NCBI RefSeq assembly: GCF_008041835.1
Contig: NZ_VRYE01000071.1
Location: forward strand, 1-61,737
Source of the DNA: Ectopseudomonas mendocina
GTDB taxonomy: Bacteria; Pseudomonadota; Gammaproteobacteria; Pseudomonadales; Pseudomonadaceae
Reading direction: 5' to 3'
Length of the DNA stretch: 61,737 nucleotides
Both the position numbers and the translations under genes were made by a program. Positions 18,090-29,529 of the stretch are shown one piece after another. Every line of letters starts with the position of its first letter. Position 1 is the stretch's first letter. The notes beneath the pieces are model-generated. The model ran no database searches. It was not told the DNA's origin and saw only the letters and a program-made list of their open reading frames with translations.

Positions 18090-19289
18090 TTAACTATTGG
18101 GCAGCAGACGCACGGTCAGGCTTTTGATGTAGCGGGTCTCGTTGATCGCCGGGTGCACCGGGTGATCCGGCCCCTGGGCGCCGCGCTCGAGCAATTGGAT
18201 GTTGCGATCCAGATGGCGGGCGCTGGTCAGCAGGATGTTCTGCAGGTTGTCTTCGTCCAGATGCATGGAGCAACTGGCGCTGACCAGGATGCCGTCCTTG
18301 TTCAGCAGGCGCATGGCGGTTTCGTTGAGGCGGCGGTAGGCCGCTTCACCGTTCTTGATGTCCTTCTTGCGCTTGATGAAGGCGGGTGGGTCGGCGATCA
18401 CCACGTCGAAGCGCTCTTCGGCGGATTTCAGTTCACGCAGCGCGGCGAACACGTCGCCCTCCACGCAGGTGACCTTCTCGGCGAAGCCGTTGAGCGTGGC
18501 GTTGCGCTCGACGCCGTCGAGGGCGAAACCGGAGGCGTCCACGCAGAACACTTCGCTGGCCCCGAACGCCGCGGCCTGTACGCCCCAGCCGCCGATGTAG
18601 CTGAACAGGTCGAGCACGCGCTTGCCTTTCACGTAGGGCGCCAGGCGCGCGCGGTTCATGCGGTGGTCATAGAACCAGCCGGTCTTCTGCCCTTCGATCA
18701 CCGGTGCTTCGAACTTCACCCCGTTCTCTTCCAGCGCTACCCACTCCGGCACCGCGCCGTAGGCGGTCGCCACATAGCGCTCGAGGCCTTCGGCGTCGCG
18801 CGCGCTGGAGTCGTTCTTGAACAGGATGCCGCTGGGTTTGCACACCTGAACCAGCGCGGCGAGCACGTCGTCCTTGTGTGCCTCCATGGTGGCCGAAGCC
18901 AGCTGCACCACCAGAATGTCGAAGAAGCGGTCGACCACCAGGCCCGGTAGCAGATCGGAGTCGCCATACACCAGGCGGTAGCAGGGCTTGTCGAACAGGC
19001 GCTCGCGCAGCGACAGGCAGACGTTGAGGCGATGCACCAGCAGGGATTTGTCCAGCACGTGCTTGACGTCGCGCGACAGCAGGCGGGCGCAGATCAGGTT
19101 GTTCGGACTCATGGCAACGATGCCCAGCGGCTTGCCGCCGGCCGCTTCCAGAATGGCCTGATCGCCGGCGGCAAAGCCATGCAGCGGGGTGGCGGCGACA
19201 TCGATCTCGTTGCTGTACACCCACAGATGGCCGGCGCGCAGGCGTCGGTCGGCGTTGGCTTTCAGGCGCAGACTGGGCAGGGAAGACAT
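18090..19289 (-). CDS. rlmI: 23S rRNA m5C1962 methyltransferase
   Basis: 399 residues. It has an N-terminal PUA-like domain (LKANADRRLRAGHLWVYSNEI), a central EEHEE-type domain and a C-terminal Rossmann methyltransferase with VLDLFSYIGGWG and the catalytic region VIADPPAFIKRKKD; the Cys of SASCSMH fits m5C chemistry. It methylates C1962 of 23S rRNA using SAM. It is divergent from the HDOD gene. Confidence 0.93.
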   Translation of the reverse strand: MSSLPSLRLKANADRRLRAGHLWVYSNEIDVAATPLHGFAAGDQAILEAAGGKPLGIVAMSPNNLICARLLSRDVKHVLDKSLLVHRLNVCLSLRERLFDKPCYRLVYGDSDLLPGLVVDRFFDILVVQLASATMEAHKDDVLAALVQVCKPSGILFKNDSSARDAEGLERYVATAYGAVPEWVALEENGVKFEAPVIEGQKTGWFYDHRMNRARLAPYVKGKRVLDLFSYIGGWGVQAAAFGASEVFCVDASGFALDGVERNATLNGFAEKVTCVEGDVFAALRELKSAEERFDVVIADPPAFIKRKKDIKNGEAAYRRLNETAMRLLNKDGILVSASCSMHLDEDNLQNILLTSARHLDRNIQLLERGAQGPDHPVHPAINETRYIKSLTVRLLPNS

Positions 19290-19426
19290 GAGTTCGGGCT
19301 CCGCAGGGCAAAGAGCGGGATTATAGCGGTTTGCAGGCCGGCCCGGCGTTTACAAAAGTCGACTGCGGGCTTGCCTGTGCTTTGGCTAGACTATGCGCTA
19401 CTTCTCACCCTGCGCGACCTCGATTC

Positions 19427-20293
19427 ATGACTTACGAACTTACCGCCGAACAGATCCAGCAAGTCCTGCAGGGCATCAGCGTGCCGCCGCAACCGCAGAT
19501 CATGGTCGACCTGCAGATGGAGCAGGCCATGCCTAATCCTGATCTGCGCAGCATCGCCAAACTGATCAGCCAGGATCCCGGGCTGTCCGGCGCCTTGCTG
19601 AAAATCGTCAATTCGCCGCATTTCGGCCTGGCCAACCGCATCGCGTCGATCCAGCAGGCGGTCAATCTGCTGGGCTGCAACACGGTGATCAACCTGATCA
19701 ATGCGCAGTCGATCAAGGGTGAGCTGACCGATGAGGCGATCCTGGTGCTCAACCGTTTCTGGGACAGTGCTCAGGATGTGGCCATGACCTGCCTGACCCT
19801 GGCCAAGCGCCTCGGCTATCACTCGCCGGACGAGGCCTACAGCCTGGGACTGTTCCACAACTGTGGCATCCCGCTGATGATCAAGCGCTTCCCCAACTAT
19901 ATGCAGGTATTGGAGGAGGCCTACGCCAGCGCCAGCGACGAGCGCCGCGTGGTCGATACCGAAAACCGTCTGCTGACCACCAATCATGCGGTGGTGGGGT
20001 ATTTCACGGCGCGTTCCTGGCGTTTGCCGGAGCACCTCTGTGAGGTCATCGCCAACCACCACAACGCCCTGTCGATCTTCAGCGACGACTCCGGGCGAGA
20101 TGCACAGCTCAAGACGCTACTGGGCATCCTGAAGATGGCTGAGCATATCTGCGAGACTCACCGCGTGCTGGGTGCCCAGGCCGTCGACATGGAGTGGCAA
20201 TACATCGCCCAGCCGATTCTGGAGTATGTGGGGCTCTCGGAGTATGACTTCGAGAACCTGCGTGAGAGCATCCGCGACCTGGCCGTGCTCTGA
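19427..20293 (+). CDS. HDOD domain protein
   Basis: 288 residues. The HDOD domain (a degenerate HD domain without full metal chemistry) spans roughly residues 20-220, with PDLRSIAKLISQDPGLSGALLKIVNSPHFG as the typical opening. Such proteins act in signalling and motility control rather than as enzymes. The start is the ATG before TYELTAEQIQQ; the frame extends upstream into non-coding sequence. Confidence 0.88.
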   Translation: MTYELTAEQIQQVLQGISVPPQPQIMVDLQMEQAMPNPDLRSIAKLISQDPGLSGALLKIVNSPHFGLANRIASIQQAVNLLGCNTVINLINAQSIKGELTDEAILVLNRFWDSAQDVAMTCLTLAKRLGYHSPDEAYSLGLFHNCGIPLMIKRFPNYMQVLEEAYASASDERRVVDTENRLLTTNHAVVGYFTARSWRLPEHLCEVIANHHNALSIFSDDSGRDAQLKTLLGILKMAEHICETHRVLGAQAVDMEWQYIAQPILEYVGLSEYDFENLRESIRDLAVL

Positions 20294-20386
20294 AGCGGGG
20301 TGCGCCGCTCACGCGCGGGTGTGCGCTACCGTTTTCTGCGCCGCTCCTGCTAAGGTGGCGCACCGTCGTTTTCCTGCCGTAGCGCC

Positions 20387-21199
20387 ATGCCTGAATTACC
20401 TGAAGTCGAAACCACTCGCCGGGGCATTGCCCCCTATCTGGAAGGTCAGCGCGTCAGCCGCGTGATCGTGCGTGAGCGCCGCCTGCGCTGGCCGATTCCC
20501 GAAGATCTGGACATTCGCCTGTCCGGTCAGCGCATCGAGCGCGTCGAGCGCCGTGCCAAGTACCTCCTGATTAAGGCCGAGGCAGGCAGCCTGATCAGCC
20601 ACCTGGGCATGTCCGGCAGCCTGCGCCTGGTCGCGTGCGGCCTGGCTGCGGCCAAGCACGAGCATGTGGACATCGAGCTGGAGTCCGGCCTGGCGCTGCG
20701 TTACACCGATCCGCGGCGCTTCGGCGCGCTGCTCTGGAGCGAAGACCCGTTGCGCCACGAGCTGCTCAGCAAGCTTGGCCCGGAGCCGCTGGGTGGCGCC
20801 TTCGATGGTGAGCGCCTGTTCCAGTTGTCACGCGGGCGCAGCATGGCGGTCAAGCCGTTCATCATGGACAACGCCGTGGTGGTGGGGGTGGGCAATATCT
20901 ACGCCAGCGAAGCGCTGTTCGCCGCCGGTATCGACCCGCGCCGCGAGGCCGGCTCAATCTCCCGGGTGCGTTATTTGAAGCTGGCCGATGAAATCAAGCG
21001 CATCCTCGCTTATGCCATCGAGCGCGGCGGCACCACGCTGCGCGACTTTGTCGGCGGTGATGGTCAGCCGGGCTATTTCCAGCAGGAGCTGTTCGTCTAC
21101 GGCCGAGGCGGCGAGTTCTGCAAGGCCTGTGGCGGTACCCTGCGAGAGGTCAAGCTGGGCCAGCGAGCCAGCGTCTACTGCCCACGTTGCCAGCGTTGA
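20387..21199 (+). CDS. mutM: Formamidopyrimidine-DNA glycosylase
   Basis: 270 residues. It removes 8-oxoguanine and formamidopyrimidines and nicks the abasic site. The catalytic N-terminal Pro-Glu ([13 protein letters not shown]), the central NIYASEALF, and the C-terminal zinc finger CKACGG...CPRCQR are all present. The next gene begins 34 bases downstream on the same strand. Confidence 0.97.
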   Translation: MPELPEVETTRRGIAPYLEGQRVSRVIVRERRLRWPIPEDLDIRLSGQRIERVERRAKYLLIKAEAGSLISHLGMSGSLRLVACGLAAAKHEHVDIELESGLALRYTDPRRFGALLWSEDPLRHELLSKLGPEPLGGAFDGERLFQLSRGRSMAVKPFIMDNAVVVGVGNIYASEALFAAGIDPRREAGSISRVRYLKLADEIKRILAYAIERGGTTLRDFVGGDGQPGYFQQELFVYGRGGEFCKACGGTLREVKLGQRASVYCPRCQR

Positions 21200-21233
21200 A
21201 ACGCCTGATACGAATAAAAAATCCGTGGTACTG

Positions 21234-21812
21234 ATGTCCGGCAACTATCTGCCCCCCAATCCTTTCGCCGAACGGCTGGGCCGCACGGTGTTGAAGCTGA
21301 TGGGCTGGCGTATCGAGGGGCATTTGCCGAAGCTCGATAAGTTCGTCGCCATCGGTGCCCACCATACGTCCAACTGGGACTTCGTGATTTTCATCGCGCT
21401 GAGGTTCGTGCTGCGCCTCAATGCCCGCTGGTTCGGCAAGCACAGCATCTTTCGCTGGCCTTTTGGCGGTCTGATGCGCAGCTGGGGCGGTGTCCCGATT
21501 CGCCGGGACCGCACGCTCAACACCGTCGAGCAGGCGGTGCAGGCCTTTCGCGAGCATGATCAGTTCATCCTGGTACTGTCGCCCGAAGGCACGCGCAAGA
21601 AGGTCGAGCGCTGGAAGATGGGCTTCTACCATATCGCCCTGGGCGCCGGTGTCCCCATTGTGCTCGGCGCGCTGGACTATCAGAACCGGCGGGTAGTGAT
21701 CGGCCCTGTTTTCCAGCCTACTGGCGATGAGCGCGCCGATCTGGCGGCGATGCTGGCGTTCTTTCGTCCTTACGTGCCGAAAAAGCCGGAGTATGCCTTT
21801 CTTGGCGATTGA
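21234..21812 (+). CDS. 1-acylglycerol-3-phosphate acyltransferase-like protein
   Basis: 192 residues with a PlsC-like HxxxxD block (AHHTSNWD) and the later SPEGTRKKV motif, both central to lysophospholipid acyltransferases. It is shorter than PlsC and lacks an obvious N-terminal membrane anchor. The substrate may be a phospholipid or another acyl acceptor. The start at 21234 is set by homology of the [16 protein letters not shown] region; there is no strong ribosome site. Confidence 0.82.
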   Translation: MSGNYLPPNPFAERLGRTVLKLMGWRIEGHLPKLDKFVAIGAHHTSNWDFVIFIALRFVLRLNARWFGKHSIFRWPFGGLMRSWGGVPIRRDRTLNTVEQAVQAFREHDQFILVLSPEGTRKKVERWKMGFYHIALGAGVPIVLGALDYQNRRVVIGPVFQPTGDERADLAAMLAFFRPYVPKKPEYAFLGD

Positions 21813-21823
21813 CGTCCGTCACG

Positions 21824-21851
21824 CTGACAATTACCAATGCGCTGTTATAGT
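21824..21851 (+). promoter_or_regulatory. Predicted sigma-70 promoter
   Basis: CTGACA (5/6 match to the -35 consensus) is followed after 16 bases by TATAGT (5/6 match to -10). It lies 38 bases upstream of the small exported-protein gene. Confidence 0.55.
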
Positions 21852-21888
21852 TACTGGCACTTTCCCGAATAACCTGAAGGATCGATCC

Positions 21889-22227
21889 ATGAAAGCGTTC
21901 CGCACCTCCGCTGCTGTCCTGGCGCTGACCTCTGGCCTGCTGGCGCTCTCGGCGCAGGCGGAAGTGGTTCAGCAGAACGTCAGCGGCGACCCGCTGTACA
22001 CCGTCGAAGCGCCCAAGGGTTTCGCCATGGTTGGTGATCTGGTTGTCGCCCGCCCGCTGCTGATCGGCGCAACCCTGGTCGGCACTGCAGCCTTCATTGT
22101 CAGCCTGCCGTTCACTGCGCTGGGGGGCAACGTCGGTGAAGCCGCGCAAGCCCTGGTGGTCGAGCCGGGGCGTGAAGCATTCGTACGTTGCCTGGGCTGC
22201 ACCAGCAGCGGCTACAAGCAAAACTGA
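21889..22227 (+). CDS. Small exported protein of unknown function
   Basis: 112 residues with a signal peptide ending ALSAQA near residue 24. The mature part has one hydrophobic segment ([26 protein letters not shown]) and a C-terminal CLGC, giving a likely envelope location. Homologues are sometimes labelled 'multidrug transporter', which the sequence does not support. It has its own promoter and a following hairpin, so it is probably monocistronic. Confidence 0.75.
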   Translation: MKAFRTSAAVLALTSGLLALSAQAEVVQQNVSGDPLYTVEAPKGFAMVGDLVVARPLLIGATLVGTAAFIVSLPFTALGGNVGEAAQALVVEPGREAFVRCLGCTSSGYKQN

Positions 22228-22251
22228 TTCGCTGTAACCTGTTTATCGCGG

Positions 22252-22279
22252 CCCCACGCCTCCTGGTCGAGGCGTGGGG
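22252..22279 (+). terminator. Terminator hairpin
   Basis: 11-bp perfect stem CCCCACGCCTC/GAGGCGTGGGG with a 6-base loop, 25 bases after the small exported-protein gene. It is not followed by a U-tract. Confidence 0.65.
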
Positions 22280-22320
22280 GCGCGTGCATGTGTATGCCGA
22301 AAAAGGAAAGCACGGTGATC

Positions 22321-24156
22321 ATGAAGTACCTGCGTGCGGTGATGTTGCTGCTGGTGGTGGCGGGGTTGATTGCCTCGTTCTGGTTCAGCCAGGGCTGGCT
22401 GCAGCTTTGCGCCGGGCTGGCGATCTTCCTGTTCGGCATGCAATGCCTGGAAGAGGGCTTGCGCCAGCTGGCCGGCAGCAAGCTGGAACAGATACTCGGA
22501 CGTAGCACCTCCACGCCCTTCAAGAGCCTGTTGTTCGGCGTTGGCGGCACCTTGTTGCTGCAGTCCAGCACCCTGGTGTCGCTGCTGACCATCGCGTTCA
22601 TCAGCACCGGGCTGATTCAACTGGCCGGCGGCATCGCCATTCTGTTTGGCGCCAACCTGGGCGCCACCAGCGGCATCTGGCTGCTGGCACTCGCCGGGCA
22701 GAACCTCAGCCTGAGTCCGCTGGCGCTGCCCCTGCTGGTGTTCGGTGTACTGGCGGGCTTCTTCGGGCCCAAGAGCAAGGCGGCCGGGCGCATCGTGCTG
22801 GGCATCGCTTTTATCTTTCTTGGCATCGATCAGATCAAGGAGGGCTTTGCCAGTTTCGGCGATGGCCTGGACATGACCGCCTATCACGAGAGCGGGTTGC
22901 GTGGGGCGCTGCTGTTCACGGCCATAGGCATGGCCGTCACCGTGGTGCTGCAGTCCAGCCACGCCACGTTGATGCTGACTCTTGCCGCGCTGGCCAGCGG
23001 CCAACTGGAGCTGGGGCAAAGCCTGGCCATTGCCATTGGTTCGAACATCGGCAGTAGCGTGACCACCGCCTTCGTCGGTTCGCTCGGCGGCAACCGCAGT
23101 GGTCAGCGGCTGGCCCTGGCGCATGCGTTGTTCAACATCACCACAGGGGTGATCGCGTTCATCCTGCTCGGCCCGCTGACCTGGCTGGTGCAGGCGCTGG
23201 CCGAACCGCTGGGGCTGGGCGGCAATAGCCTGATTCAACTGGCGATGTTCCATACCCTGTTCAATGCCATGGGCGTGGCGTTGTTCTGGCCGTTACAGGC
23301 GCGTCTGGCGCAGTGGTTGATTCGCTGGCTGCCGGAGCGTGTCGAACCGTCGGTGCTGATCACCGAGTTGCTGCCGGAGCAGATGGCCGAACCCGAGCTT
23401 ACCCGTGCCCGTTACCTCAATGAGCGGGCGCTGGACTCGGTGGATGCGGCCTCCGGCGCGGTGGTGCAGGAGTTGGGGCACCTGGGTCGCCTGAGTCTGG
23501 AAGTGATCTGCCATGCGCTCTACCTGCCGGTGGATCAACTGGCGCGTGTGCGCGGCGATGAGCATTTGCTGCAGGCCAAGCCCGCCCATGGTGGGTTCGA
23601 GGCCGATCACCTGTATCGCGTACATATCAAGGGCGTGTATGGCGATCTGCTGAGTTTCATGGGGCGCATGGAGCTGCCCATGGATGAAGCGCACCAGCAG
23701 TTCTGGGTCAGCTGCCAGTTGGCAGCGCTGCAACTGGTGGATGCGGTCAAGGATGCCAAGCACTTGCAGAAGAACCTCGGCCATTATCTCGACGCGCCGC
23801 CCTCGGCCGTGCGTGACGCCTATGTGGAGCTGCGTCGCCATTTGCTCGCCACCCTGCATGAGGTGCGCGAGCTGGCGCGTACCGACCTGCCGGAGGAGGC
23901 CTGGCAGTCACGCCTGCGCTGGCTCGACGAGCAGGCGGCCAATTTCGATGCCGCATTCCGCCAGCGGCTGTTCGCCCAGGTACGCGAGGGGCGTCTGGAT
24001 GGCCTGCAGACCAGCTCCCTGATGAATGATCTGGGCTATGCCAGCCGTATTTTCCAGAGCCTGCGCAACGTGCTGATGCTGGGCAGCGAGCAGGCGCTGT
24101 TCCGTGAACTGCGCAAGTTCGGTGAGGAGCAGGAGAGCCTGATACGGCTCCCCTGA
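22321..24156 (+). CDS. Na/Pi cotransporter family protein
   Basis: 611 residues. The N-terminal two-thirds carries two inverted NptA/PNaS repeats with QSS signatures (LLQSSTLVSLLT and VLQSSHATLMLT) and about nine membrane helices. The last 200 residues are helical and PhoU-like. The role is sodium-driven phosphate movement or phosphate efflux. The start at 22321 gives MKYLRAVMLLLVV; ribosome spacing is loose, and ATGs at 22288 and 22294 are alternatives. Confidence 0.88.
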   Translation: MKYLRAVMLLLVVAGLIASFWFSQGWLQLCAGLAIFLFGMQCLEEGLRQLAGSKLEQILGRSTSTPFKSLLFGVGGTLLLQSSTLVSLLTIAFISTGLIQLAGGIAILFGANLGATSGIWLLALAGQNLSLSPLALPLLVFGVLAGFFGPKSKAAGRIVLGIAFIFLGIDQIKEGFASFGDGLDMTAYHESGLRGALLFTAIGMAVTVVLQSSHATLMLTLAALASGQLELGQSLAIAIGSNIGSSVTTAFVGSLGGNRSGQRLALAHALFNITTGVIAFILLGPLTWLVQALAEPLGLGGNSLIQLAMFHTLFNAMGVALFWPLQARLAQWLIRWLPERVEPSVLITELLPEQMAEPELTRARYLNERALDSVDAASGAVVQELGHLGRLSLEVICHALYLPVDQLARVRGDEHLLQAKPAHGGFEADHLYRVHIKGVYGDLLSFMGRMELPMDEAHQQFWVSCQLAALQLVDAVKDAKHLQKNLGHYLDAPPSAVRDAYVELRRHLLATLHEVRELARTDLPEEAWQSRLRWLDEQAANFDAAFRQRLFAQVREGRLDGLQTSSLMNDLGYASRIFQSLRNVLMLGSEQALFRELRKFGEEQESLIRLP

Positions 24157-24162
24157 GGCCTG

Positions 24163-24221
24163 GTAGCCCGGATGAAATCCGGCAGCGGTTGTGCAATTTC
24201 CCCGGATTGCATCTGGGCTAC
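24163..24221. repeat. CCCGGAT-family inverted pair
   Basis: GTAGCCCGGATGAAATCCGG faces a copy at 24201-24217 with one mismatch. It lies between the convergent Na/Pi cotransporter and ggt genes. Confidence 0.8.
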
Positions 24222-24243
24222 GGTCATATGCGGTCGGTGCGTA

Positions 24244-25902
24244 TCAGGGCGTCGCCTCGCCAATCCCGCGCGGATCGCTGGCCGCCTGCACCTCGCCGCT
24301 GGCCTTGTTCCAGAACAGCACTTGCTGGTTGCCGTACTGCCGCTCCAGAGGTTTGAGTGCATGGCCGCGCTTTTGCAGCGCGGCGATCTGCTCAGCGCTG
24401 AAGGTATCCGGCTCATGCTCGATCACGTCGGGCAGGAACTGATGGTGGTAGCGCGCCACCGCCGGCCAGCGCCCGATGGGCTGATCGTCCAGGTATTCGA
24501 GCATCGACAGCAGCACCATGCTGGGGATACGGCTGCCACCCGGTGTGCCGAAGGCGGCGAACTCATCCACACTTTCGATGAAGCTCGGGCTCATCGATGA
24601 CAGTGGGCGTTTACCGCCGGCGATGCTGTTGGCCTGGCTGCCGGCTAAACCATAGGCGTTGGCGCCCTGTACGTCGGCGGCGAAATCGTCCATCTCGTCG
24701 TTGAGCAGCACACCGGTGCCGGGCACGGTGAAGGCGGCGCCGAACGGCAGGTTGATCGACAGCGTTGCAGCCACCGCGTTGCCTTCGATGTCGAGCACGG
24801 CAAAATGCGTGGTGTGGTCGCCTTCATGCCAGGTGCCGGCTGGCGGCAGGCTGGCGCTGGGGGTGGCCTGCGCGGGGTCGATGCTGCCGGCCAGTACCGC
24901 CAGGTGTCCGGGCGACAGCAACTGCTCCACCGGGTTGTTGACAAAGTCCGGGTCGCCCAGCAGGCCTCGATCCCGGTAGGCGCGGCGCAGCGCTTCGACC
25001 ACGTAATGCACCCGTTGCACCGGCTCTGCGTCGCGCCAGGGCAGTTGGCCGAGTATCGCCAGGCTCTGCGCCAGGGCGATGCCGCCAGCCGAGGGCGGCG
25101 GTGCGCTGATCAGCTCGCGGCCATCCGCCAAAGCGAAACGTAGCGGTGCGCGGCGGACGATGCGGTACTCGTGCAGGTCATCCAGCGTCCAGATGCCGCC
25201 GGCATGGCGCACACCGGTCACCAGGCGTTCGGCCACGGGCCCGGCATAGAAACCGGCCCGGCCCTGTTCAGCCAGCGCCTGCAGGGTGTCGCCCAGCTCC
25301 GCTTGGCGCAGCAGGAAACCTTCTGCCGGCACCTCGCCCTGATCGAGAAACAGTCTGGCGCTTTCGGCATCATCGCGCAGCGCTGCCAGACGCCAGGTGG
25401 CGCGTTCGCGGTAGACGCGGTCGACCGCGAAACCCTCGTTGGCCAGGCGAATGGCCGGCTCCAGGCTGGTTTTCAGGGGCAGACGGCCGTGTTTCTCGGC
25501 CAGTTCGACCAGCGCGGCCGGCAAGCCGGGAATGGCCGCTGCCAGTGCGCCATTGAGCGACAGCTCGCGCTGTACCTTGCCGTCACGCACGTAGAGATCC
25601 GCCCGGGCCTCCAGCGGCGCACGTTCGCGGGCATCGAGGAAGTCGTAGGTCGGCGTCTCGCCGCCACTGCGCAGGAGGAAGAAACCGCCGCCGCCAATAC
25701 CCGAGCCGTAAGGCTCGACCACGGCCAGGGCTGCGCTGGCGGCTACGGCGGCATCGAAGGCATTGCCACCGGCGTCGAGCATCTGCTGTGCGGCGGCTGT
25801 GGCGGCGGGGTGGGCGGTGGCAATGGCGGGTTGCTGTGGCGCTGCCTGGGCCAGCAGGCTGGCGCCGAGCAGCAGGGTCGATAGCAGGAGAGTGCGCAAC
25901 AT
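24244..25902 (-). CDS. ggt: Gamma-glutamyltransferase, periplasmic
   Basis: 552 residues with a signal peptide ending LLAQA near residue 20. The autoprocessing nucleophile Thr is in DHTTHFAVLD near residue 364, with DAGGNAFDAAVA and the glycine-rich PGGSRI as further family motifs. It cleaves or transfers the gamma-glutamyl group of glutathione and is processed into two subunits. It precedes the conserved fdx-coaD block. Confidence 0.95.
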   Translation of the reverse strand: MLRTLLLSTLLLGASLLAQAAPQQPAIATAHPAATAAAQQMLDAGGNAFDAAVAASAALAVVEPYGSGIGGGGFFLLRSGGETPTYDFLDARERAPLEARADLYVRDGKVQRELSLNGALAAAIPGLPAALVELAEKHGRLPLKTSLEPAIRLANEGFAVDRVYRERATWRLAALRDDAESARLFLDQGEVPAEGFLLRQAELGDTLQALAEQGRAGFYAGPVAERLVTGVRHAGGIWTLDDLHEYRIVRRAPLRFALADGRELISAPPPSAGGIALAQSLAILGQLPWRDAEPVQRVHYVVEALRRAYRDRGLLGDPDFVNNPVEQLLSPGHLAVLAGSIDPAQATPSASLPPAGTWHEGDHTTHFAVLDIEGNAVAATLSINLPFGAAFTVPGTGVLLNDEMDDFAADVQGANAYGLAGSQANSIAGGKRPLSSMSPSFIESVDEFAAFGTPGGSRIPSMVLLSMLEYLDDQPIGRWPAVARYHHQFLPDVIEHEPDTFSAEQIAALQKRGHALKPLERQYGNQQVLFWNKASGEVQAASDPRGIGEATP

Positions 25903-25985
25903 GCGATCTACCAGAAGCGGCTGAAAGAAGCCTGCAGCTTAACAGCCTCGCTCGGGCGATAGGGCACAACGGGCGCGGAGAAAGC

Positions 25986-26004
25986 AGGAGGCCACCGGCC
26001 TCCT
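25986..26004 (-). terminator. Hairpin after the ferredoxin gene
   Basis: 8-bp perfect stem AGGAGGCC/GGCCTCCT with a 3-base loop, just past the fdx stop. A weak terminator candidate. Confidence 0.5.
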
Positions 26005-26012
26005 CGGAAGTA

Positions 26013-26357
<345 letters not shown>

Positions 26358-26468
26358 TCAGTCAGGCGCCGCTACCTGTAGCAGCGGCGCCCCGCCACGA
26401 ATGTGCAGGCGCCTGAATGATTCGCCCTGAATCAGCGGGGCATGGAGGCGAACATCGCTGCCATGCGT

Positions 26469-26536
26469 GTAGGAGCGGCGCCTCGCCGCGAATCTGGGCC
26501 CGCCAGACACGCTTCGCCCCGGGGCGGGGTTCCTAC
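26469..26536. repeat. GTAGGAGCGGCGCC-family inverted repeat
   Basis: GTAGGAGCGGCGCC followed by CGCCGCGAA faces an imperfect inverted copy ending TTCCTAC. A degenerate unit precedes it at about 26377-26402. Relatives occur at 28782 and 49598. The 288-base gap between coaD and fdx holds nothing else I can recognise. Confidence 0.75.
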
Positions 26537-26552
26537 TAAAAGCCGATATTGC

Positions 26553-28737
<2,185 letters not shown>

Positions 28738-28781
28738 TTCAGGCTCTCTTGTCGTTATGAGCGACGCTGGCGATTTTGCTT

Positions 28782-28847
28782 GTAGGAGCGAGCTCTGCTC
28801 GCGAAGCGGCGTCCCGCAAAATCTTCGCGAGCAGAGCTCGCTCCTAC
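28782..28847. repeat. Perfect 25-bp inverted repeat
   Basis: Two 25-base arms (28782-28806 and 28823-28847) are perfectly complementary around a 16-base loop; each begins GTAGGAGCGAGCTC when read inward. It is a symmetrical variant of the GTAGGAGCGG family. RNA from this stretch would form a very stable hairpin between laoB and laoA. Confidence 0.9.
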
Positions 28848-28858
28848 GCGGTGAGTGG

Positions 28859-28931
28859 GTAGGGTGGGCTTCAGCCCACCAAGCTGTCGCTGTTGGTGGG
28901 CTGAAGCGGATCGCCGCCCGGCCCACCCTAC
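28859..28931. repeat. REP pair, GTGGG type
   Basis: One perfect palindrome at 28863-28880 and a longer variant from 28895 that contains GAAGCGGATCGCCGCCCGG inside the arms; the same variant is seen near 3396. Together with 28782-28847 it fills the laoB-laoA gap. Confidence 0.85.
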
Positions 28932-28941
28932 GAATCAGCCT

Positions 28942-29487
28942 TTATACGGTGGGTGGCCCCGGATAGCCACAATGCGCCCAGGCCTCCTGGCGGCTGTACC
29001 AGGCCATCATCACCAGTTGCAACAGCGAGGCGTGACCCATGCGCAGCAAGCTCAGGCTGCTGTTCTGCCAGCGGGTGAGGAACTGCCGCACGTCATCGCC
29101 GCTGGCGTTGTCCCAGCTGCCCCATACCCCGGTCAGCGGGCCACGGCTGATGGGCAGGGCCAGCACATCGAACAGTTGCACGGTCAGTTTCAGCATCTCC
29201 GGCGACAGGTGCGCCAGGCTGGTGTCGAGGCTCTTCAGCGTGCCGTCGACGGCCTGCGGCATCTGCTCGGCGCTGATGGCGCCATCGAGCATCACCGGGA
29301 TCAGCGCGCGCAGAAAGGGCAGATCGCTGCTGCGCAGGATCAGGTAGCCGCTGGCCGGCGTGCTGGCCGAGCAGCCGCTTAAGGTAGCGGTCAGCCCGGC
29401 GGTGCCGAGCAGCGCCGTGCCCAGCAGGCCGACCTTGAGCAGGCTGCGCCGCGACAGCTGCGGCGCGTCGAGGGTGGTGTCGTTCAT
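28942..29487 (-). CDS. laoB: Tat-exported small subunit of the alcohol dehydrogenase
   Basis: About 181 residues. The N-terminus has a twin-arginine-like signal (LSRRSLLKVGLLGTALLG) followed by a possible lipobox (LSGCSAS). It resembles the small gluconate-dehydrogenase-subunit-3-like partners of GMC flavoproteins and corresponds in position to LaoB. A GTG at 29497-29499 four codons upstream is an alternative start. It sits between laoC and laoA, so a membrane or periplasmic partner role for LaoA is inferred. Confidence 0.8.
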   Translation of the reverse strand: MNDTTLDAPQLSRRSLLKVGLLGTALLGTAGLTATLSGCSASTPASGYLILRSSDLPFLRALIPVMLDGAISAEQMPQAVDGTLKSLDTSLAHLSPEMLKLTVQLFDVLALPISRGPLTGVWGSWDNASGDDVRQFLTRWQNSSLSLLRMGHASLLQLVMMAWYSRQEAWAHCGYPGPPTV

Positions 29488-29529
29488 TGTTGTTGTCACC
29501 AGGCGTAGAGCGGGCCAGGCCCGCGTTGA

